From positions 1 to 64,000 of the forward strand of contig JAOAPB010000101.1 in the NCBI GenBank assembly GCA_025462645.1: a DNA stretch of 64,000 nt, given 5' to 3'. The stretch comes from Edaphobacter sp. (GTDB taxonomy: Bacteria; Acidobacteriota; Terriglobia; Terriglobales; Acidobacteriaceae). Both the position numbers and the translations under genes were made by a program. Positions 60,261-64,000 of the stretch are shown here, piece after piece. The stretch's first letter is position 1. Each line of letters opens with the position of its first letter. The notes under the pieces were generated by a model that saw only the letters and a program-made list of their open reading frames with translations, was not told the DNA's origin and did not search any database.

Positions 60261-61511
60261 CTAGGCGAAATAGTGCGGGATAAAGGAGCTCAGGTTATCG
60301 GTGATCAGGCCGGCAGACTCGCGGATTCCGAGGCCGCAACAGCTCTGGTCGACCATCCAGAGGCCGAGGACGGGGTAGCGACTATCGAATGCGGCTTCGG
60401 GCGCGAGGGCCTGGACGATCTGCGGGCCATTGTAGGGGCCGTCGGTAGTGGCGACGGTCGCACCGTCGCGGACGATCGTGATGTTCGCGCCCTCGCGGGA
60501 GTGGAGGGGTTTGCGGACGTAGTTGCGCATGTTGTTGGGGGCGGCGGGCAAGGCGATGGTGCTGCCTACGGGTATCCAGCCGCCGGTGTTGGAGGCGATG
60601 GTGCCGTCGCTCATGCGCTGTGGGGCGGTGGTGTCGAAGTGGGACTCGAGCAGGAGCTCGTGGTTGGGGTAGAGCTGCCAGAGGATGGGCAGGATTCCCT
60701 TGTTGGAGAGGAGCATTTTCCAGATGGGCTCGATCCAGCGGGTGCTCTGATAGGCCTCGACGGCGTGGATGCCGAACTCCTCCTGGACCATGGCCTCCCA
60801 GGGGTAGAGCTTGAAGATGGAGAACATGGGATTTTCTTCAGGGTCGACGAAGGCCTGCTGCTCATCGTTCCAGCCGATCTCCTCCATGAACATCTGGAGG
60901 GTGTCGAGGCCGGCCTGCTGAGCGGTGTCGCGCAGGTAGACGAGGGTGAGCTGATCTTCGGGGTTGTCGAGGCCGGCGAAGTAGATGGGCTTGCTGAGGT
61001 AGGGGTCGATGTCCTTCCACTTGGCGATGAGCCTCTCGTGGATGGAGTTGAACTGGTCTGGGTTTCCAGAGGCGAGGGTTGGGGATTGCTCTTCGAGCCA
61101 GCTCCACTGGATGACGGCGGCTTCGAGGAGCGAGGTCGGGGTGTCGGCGTTGTATTCGAGGAGCTTCGGGGCGTGGCCGCTGGAGGCTCCGGCCCAGCTC
61201 AGGTCGAAGCGGCCGTAGAGTGCTGGAGGCTCGTTGTTCCAGGCCCACTCGATGGCTGGGATGGCTTCTTCGGGGATGTCGAGTTCGGCGTAGCGCTTCT
61301 TGTCGATGACGTGCTGGGCAGCAGCAAGGCACATCTCCTGGAGGGTGTTGGCGGCGGCTTCGAGGGTGTCGATCTCGGCGGCGGTGAACTCGTAGGCGGC
61401 GGACTCGTCCCAGTAGGGGCGGTTCATCCCTTCGGGGGAGTGGAAGGTGAGGCCGGCGGACTCGACTTTCTGCTGCCAGTCGTCTCTGGGGGTAAGGGGG
61501 ATGCGCTGCAT
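60261..61511 (-). CDS. Glutathionylspermidine synthase-like ATP-grasp ligase (YgiC-like)
   Basis: The 416-residue protein matches the synthetase part of glutathionylspermidine synthase: RPYWDESAAYEFTAAEIDTL near 31-50, YGRFDLSWAG near 98-107 and LLEYNADTPTSLLEAA near 117-132, with EQLTL and PWEAMVQEEFG later. It has no amidase domain, as in E. coli YgiC and YjfC. Such proteins probably ligate a peptide to an amine, but no substrate has been proven for YgiC. Its start codon overlaps the stop of the upstream lipoprotein gene (TAATG at 61513-61509), so translation is coupled, and the lipoproteins resemble YgiB. Confidence 0.85.
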   Translation of the reverse strand: MQRIPLTPRDDWQQKVESAGLTFHSPEGMNRPYWDESAAYEFTAAEIDTLEAAANTLQEMCLAAAQHVIDKKRYAELDIPEEAIPAIEWAWNNEPPALYGRFDLSWAGASSGHAPKLLEYNADTPTSLLEAAVIQWSWLEEQSPTLASGNPDQFNSIHERLIAKWKDIDPYLSKPIYFAGLDNPEDQLTLVYLRDTAQQAGLDTLQMFMEEIGWNDEQQAFVDPEENPMFSIFKLYPWEAMVQEEFGIHAVEAYQSTRWIEPIWKMLLSNKGILPILWQLYPNHELLLESHFDTTAPQRMSDGTIASNTGGWIPVGSTIALPAAPNNMRNYVRKPLHSREGANITIVRDGATVATTDGPYNGPQIVQALAPEAAFDSRYPVLGLWMVDQSCCGLGIRESAGLITDNLSSFIPHYFA

Positions 61512-61891
61512 TATTCTCCTGCTCCACTGCTGTGGCTTCCGCCGGAAGAGAAGGAGCTGCCGAAGCCTCCGCGGGTTGTGATTCCGGAGCGAGTGGCATA
61601 GCTGCGGCCAAAGGCTGGGGCGTAGCTGCCACCGCCTACCACGCTGCCGAGGCCGTAGCCTCCCCAGCCGCCGTAGTAGTAGTGGTAGAGAGGGATGAAG
61701 GGGATGAATCCGCCGCCGACCCTGGGTTGTTGCTGCTGCTGTTGGTTGGGCTGATTGGCGCAGAGGCTGTCGTCGACGACTTTATTGTTCTCGTCGACGC
61801 AGCGCTGCATCTCCGGCTTGCGGCAGCCGATCATCATGGCCAGGGCAGCAGCGGTGAGTAGCGGGGCTACGACTTGTTTTGAGCGTTTCAT
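61511..61891 (-). CDS. YgiB-like (DUF1190-type) lipoprotein, copy adjacent to the ligase
   Basis: From ATG 61891 the product is 126 residues with a lipobox (LAMMIGC, about 17-23), then KPEMQRCVDENNKVVDDSLC with a conserved cysteine pair. The middle is Gln/Pro-rich and Gly/Tyr-rich (YHYYYGGWGGYGLG). Near the end it has TTRGGFGSS, which matches the TTVTRGGFG stretch of E. coli YgiB. Its last base overlaps the ligase start (TAATG). It shares its whole plan with the lipoprotein encoded next upstream, so the two arose by duplication. It is probably an outer- or inner-membrane lipoprotein partnering the ligase product. Confidence 0.75.
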   Translation of the reverse strand: MKRSKQVVAPLLTAAALAMMIGCRKPEMQRCVDENNKVVDDSLCANQPNQQQQQQPRVGGGFIPFIPLYHYYYGGWGGYGLGSVVGGGSYAPAFGRSYATRSGITTRGGFGSSFSSGGSHSSGAGE

Positions 61892-61904
61892 GCGATGGGC
61901 GCTG

Positions 61905-62294
61905 CTATTGTCCCACTCCAAAGGATACCAATATTGCGACTCCCGCTCCGATAACGAGCCAGGGGGCAAAGGAGCGTCCGAACCCACCGCGTACCGTTGC
62001 CGTGGTTGCGATCTTGTAGGAGTGCCCTGAGAGTGGAGCGAAGGTACCGTTCGAGGCGACCGTGCCCGGCCTGTTGGTGCCGGTGCCGCCGTAGTAGTAG
62101 CGGTATGAGGGGCGAAAGGGAGAGAGGGTACCGTCGCGTAGTCGACCTTCGGTGGGGTTCTGGCAGAGGTCGTTGTCGACGACGGTGTTCTGTGGGTCGA
62201 CGCAGCGCTGCATCTCTGGCTTGCTGCAGCCGGTCGCCATGGCAAGGGCGGCTGCGGCTAGAAGAGGTGCGGCGACTTGGGTGGAGCGTTTCAT
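61905..62294 (-). CDS. YgiB-like (DUF1190-type) lipoprotein, upstream copy
   Basis: The 129-residue product starts MKRSTQVAAPLLAAAALAM and has a lipobox (ALAMATGC), then SKPEMQRCVDPQNTVVDNDLC, aligned position by position with the copy at 61511 (MKRSxQV-APLL-AAALAM, PEMQRCVD-N-VVD-LC). It keeps VRGGFGRSF and, unlike its neighbour, ends in a hydrophobic helix (PWLVIGAGVAILVSFGV). It is 13 bases upstream of the next copy, and the three genes form one minus-strand operon. Confidence 0.75.
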   Translation of the reverse strand: MKRSTQVAAPLLAAAALAMATGCSKPEMQRCVDPQNTVVDNDLCQNPTEGRLRDGTLSPFRPSYRYYYGGTGTNRPGTVASNGTFAPLSGHSYKIATTATVRGGFGRSFAPWLVIGAGVAILVSFGVGQ

Positions 62295-62312
62295 TAGGTG
62301 TGGATAGAAGTA

Positions 62313-62753
62313 TCAAGAACGAGAGACAGTGCTTCGAGCGCTCGTGGAGATGCGCCCTACTTCGAGTGAAGAAGCTATAACATTGACCACGACTTGCGGA
62401 ATGATGCCACCAAAGCTAAGTAGGATTCCGTCTAGATAGCCTTGTTGATTTACTGTCACCCAACCCCAACCGAATTTCTGCTCAACCAGATCTTCCCAGA
62501 TATCTCCTTGAGTCACACCGCTATCTTGTATCTCTTTGGAGCCGGAACTACTAATAGTCAAAAAGCTTATCGTGTCATCGTCCACATTCGCGTCCAGTAT
62601 CAAGGCTTTCGAATCAAAATCAAGGATGATGCGAGATAGCGATCCATCTTCCTGAATCTGTCGGACGCACTTCAACGTCAAGCCATTCAATTCCTGAAAT
62701 GAGGAAAGTAAAGGAAACAATGCCTCAGCGATTTTTATTTTCGCGTTGGCCAT
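62313..62753 (-). CDS. DUF6334-like protein
   Basis: AAAGG before ATG 62753 sets the start; the frame runs to 62789. The 146-residue cytosolic protein has no signal peptide. It contains LSRIILDFDSKALILDANVD near 34-53 and, near 95-125, EQKFGWGWVTVNQQGYLDGI with LLSFGGIIPQVVVNVIASSL, a pattern I associate with the DUF6334 family, small proteins of unknown function often near toxin-immunity or polymorphic systems. No toxin is seen nearby. This assignment is from memory of the family pattern and needs a profile search. It is 18 bases upstream of the YgiB-like lipoprotein and may share its transcript. Confidence 0.55.
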   Translation of the reverse strand: MANAKIKIAEALFPLLSSFQELNGLTLKCVRQIQEDGSLSRIILDFDSKALILDANVDDDTISFLTISSSGSKEIQDSGVTQGDIWEDLVEQKFGWGWVTVNQQGYLDGILLSFGGIIPQVVVNVIASSLEVGRISTSARSTVSRS

Positions 62754-62821
62754 TGTTTCCTTTCTCGAATCACTTTTGTAAATGCACACCGATTAGGTTT
62801 GATTTCGCCGGATTGCTGATG

Positions 62822-64000
62822 CTATTTCGCGTGTGCGGCGAAGAGCTTTTGCGCGGCGATTAGGCCTTTGCCGAATTCGAAGTTGGGCAGCGGGAGTTTT
62901 GCGGCTATGGCAACCTGTTCGAGTGCGCCGATGATGGCAATGGTGTCCATGTAGTCGAAGAAGCCGATGTGGGCGATGCGGAAGAGGGAGCCCTTCATCT
63001 CGCCCTGGCCGTCGGTGACGATGGCGGCGAACTTCGACTTGAGGCCCTTGACGATGACTCCGGAATCGGTGCCCTCGGGGGCCAGAATGGCCGTAGCGGC
63101 AGCGGCCTCGTAGCCCTTGGGGGCGAAGAGCTTCAGGCCCATGGCCTCGGCTGCGGCGCGGGTCATGGCGGCGCAGGTCTCAGCGTTGTCGACGAGCTTC
63201 TTGCGGCCTTCGGCTAGGTTGCCTTCGGCCTGCCCGGCGATGTAGTCGAGCGAGGCTCCGAGGGCGGCGATGAGGGCGACCGATGGGGTGTAGGCGGACT
63301 CGCCCTTGGCGGCGTTCTTGCGCTCCTTGCGGAGGTCGAAGTAGTAGCGCGGGTTGTAGGTGGCCTCCATGCGGTCCCAGGCGCGCTGGCTGATAGCGAT
63401 GTAGGCGAGACCCGGGGGGATCATGACGGCCTTCTGCGAGCCGCCGATGAAGACGTCCACACCCCAGCCGTCCATGTCGAGATGGGTGGTGCCGAGGCCG
63501 GTGATGGCGTCGACGATGAGGAGGGCCTCGGAGTTCTCGGCCTTGAGGAGCTTGGCGATGCCTTCGATGTCGTGGCGGACGCCAGTGGAGGACTCGGTGG
63601 CCTGGACGAAGACGGCGCGGGTCTCGAGCTTGAGGGCGGCTTTGACCTGATCGAGGGTGAAGGTGCTGCCGTAGGGGGCTTCAACGACGTCTACGTGGCA
63701 GCCGAAGGCCTTGGTAATGCCGCTCCAGCGCTCGCCGAACTTGCCGGCGGTCAGGACAAGAACGCGGTCTCCGGGAGACGTGAGGTTAGAGACGGAGGCT
63801 TCCATGGCTCCGGTTCCTCCGCTCGAGAGGATGATGACGTCGTTCTTGGTGCCGACGAACTCCTTGAGCTGGGCGAGGACACGGGTGTAGAGGGCGCGGA
63901 ATTCGGGGGTTCTGTGGTGGATGTCTGCGGCAGCCATTGCAAACTGGGCGGCGGGAAGGAGGGGCGTCGGACCAGGGGTGAACAGGCGAGTTTTGCGAAT
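62822..64000 (-). CDS. Class V aminotransferase (alanine/serine-glyoxylate type), N-terminus beyond the window
   Basis: The frame is open from the stop at 62822 to the window's last base. The residues just inside the edge read IRKTRLFTPGPTPLLPAAQF, the family start, so the true start lies a few codons outside and the ATG at 63937 is internal. Visible features: SSGGTGAMEASVSNLTSPGD for PLP phosphate binding, VDAITGLGTTHLDMDGWGVD with the PLP-Asp, and GGSQKAVMIPPG with the PLP lysine. This is the pattern of alanine-glyoxylate, serine-glyoxylate and related transaminases, about 390 residues. It makes glycine or serine from glyoxylate or hydroxypyruvate, and may link to the glycolate-type oxidase at 1-1611 or to SerA, but neither link is shown. 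Confidence 0.9.
   Translation of the reverse strand: MRKTRLFTPGPTPLLPAAQFAMAAADIHHRTPEFRALYTRVLAQLKEFVGTKNDVIILSSGGTGAMEASVSNLTSPGDRVLVLTAGKFGERWSGITKAFGCHVDVVEAPYGSTFTLDQVKAALKLETRAVFVQATESSTGVRHDIEGIAKLLKAENSEALLIVDAITGLGTTHLDMDGWGVDVFIGGSQKAVMIPPGLAYIAISQRAWDRMEATYNPRYYFDLRKERKNAAKGESAYTPSVALIAALGASLDYIAGQAEGNLAEGRKKLVDNAETCAAMTRAAAEAMGLKLFAPKGYEAAAATAILAPEGTDSGVIVKGLKSKFAAIVTDGQGEMKGSLFRIAHIGFFDYMDTIAIIGALEQVAIAAKLPLPNFEFGKGLIAAQKLFAAHAK

Noticed and set aside
1..64000. tRNA, rRNA, CRISPR, prophage or transposase genes
   Set aside because: None seen in the intergenic regions or among the translated frames.

Overview
The window is 64 kb of GC-rich bacterial chromosome, most like a member of the Acidobacteriota (Acidobacteriaceae/Terriglobales type). 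Reasons: a 1092-residue Oar-like TonB receptor with an N-terminal carboxypeptidase-regulatory domain, many secreted proteins of unknown function, an ECF42-type sigma factor operon rich in YciI genes, and unusual intergenic repeats. No rRNA, tRNA, CRISPR array, phage or transposase was seen. The organism call is inference from gene content.

Layout. 1-8 kb: a fused FAD/Fe-S oxidase (cut by the window edge), a methyltransferase, an ALDH7-type dehydrogenase, a secreted chorismate mutase, a CstB-like persulfide dioxygenase-rhodanese and a secreted two-domain VOC protein. 8-15.6 kb: a membrane protein, a secreted M28 peptidase, the TonB receptor and a DUF5995 protein. 15.8-25.5 kb: a GH13-like protein that has lost its catalytic residues, a GT4 glycosyltransferase, a PHP-domain protein, a LOG-family protein, a TIGR03118 protein, an ABC-F ATPase and a metallophosphoesterase. 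25.6-37 kb: a lone OppD-like ATPase, a secreted protein with four DPDRP repeats, a TetR-azoreductase-DoxX module with a long operator-like palindrome, an Mpo1-like protein, ferritin-like, Old Yellow Enzyme, GalU, DUF885 and PAS-GGDEF-EAL proteins.

37.6-42.3 kb is the most distinctive block. It is an eight-gene minus-strand operon of four YciI (DGPF) proteins, a VOC protein, an SRPBCC protein, a DoxX-like protein and, last, an ECF42-type sigma factor. One promoter candidate of the ECF42 type lies at its head. The operon is bracketed by two inverted copies of an unidentified ~300 bp repeat; a third copy follows gatB at 50.8 kb.

43-64 kb: cupin, Mfd, a lone sugar-binding-type lipoprotein, a formate/nitrite-type channel, GatB, an unknown membrane protein, a lysine-rich histone-like protein, an FmdB zinc ribbon, SerA (TTG start), a PLD-family protein, a GT1-type glycosyltransferase, an MsbA-like exporter, a YgiC-like ATP-grasp ligase with two YgiB-like lipoproteins, and a class V aminotransferase whose start lies outside the window.

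At the largest scale, the plus strand is C-rich up to about 25 kb and G-rich after it, whichever strand the genes are on. This looks like a replication-strand switch or a rearrangement breakpoint.
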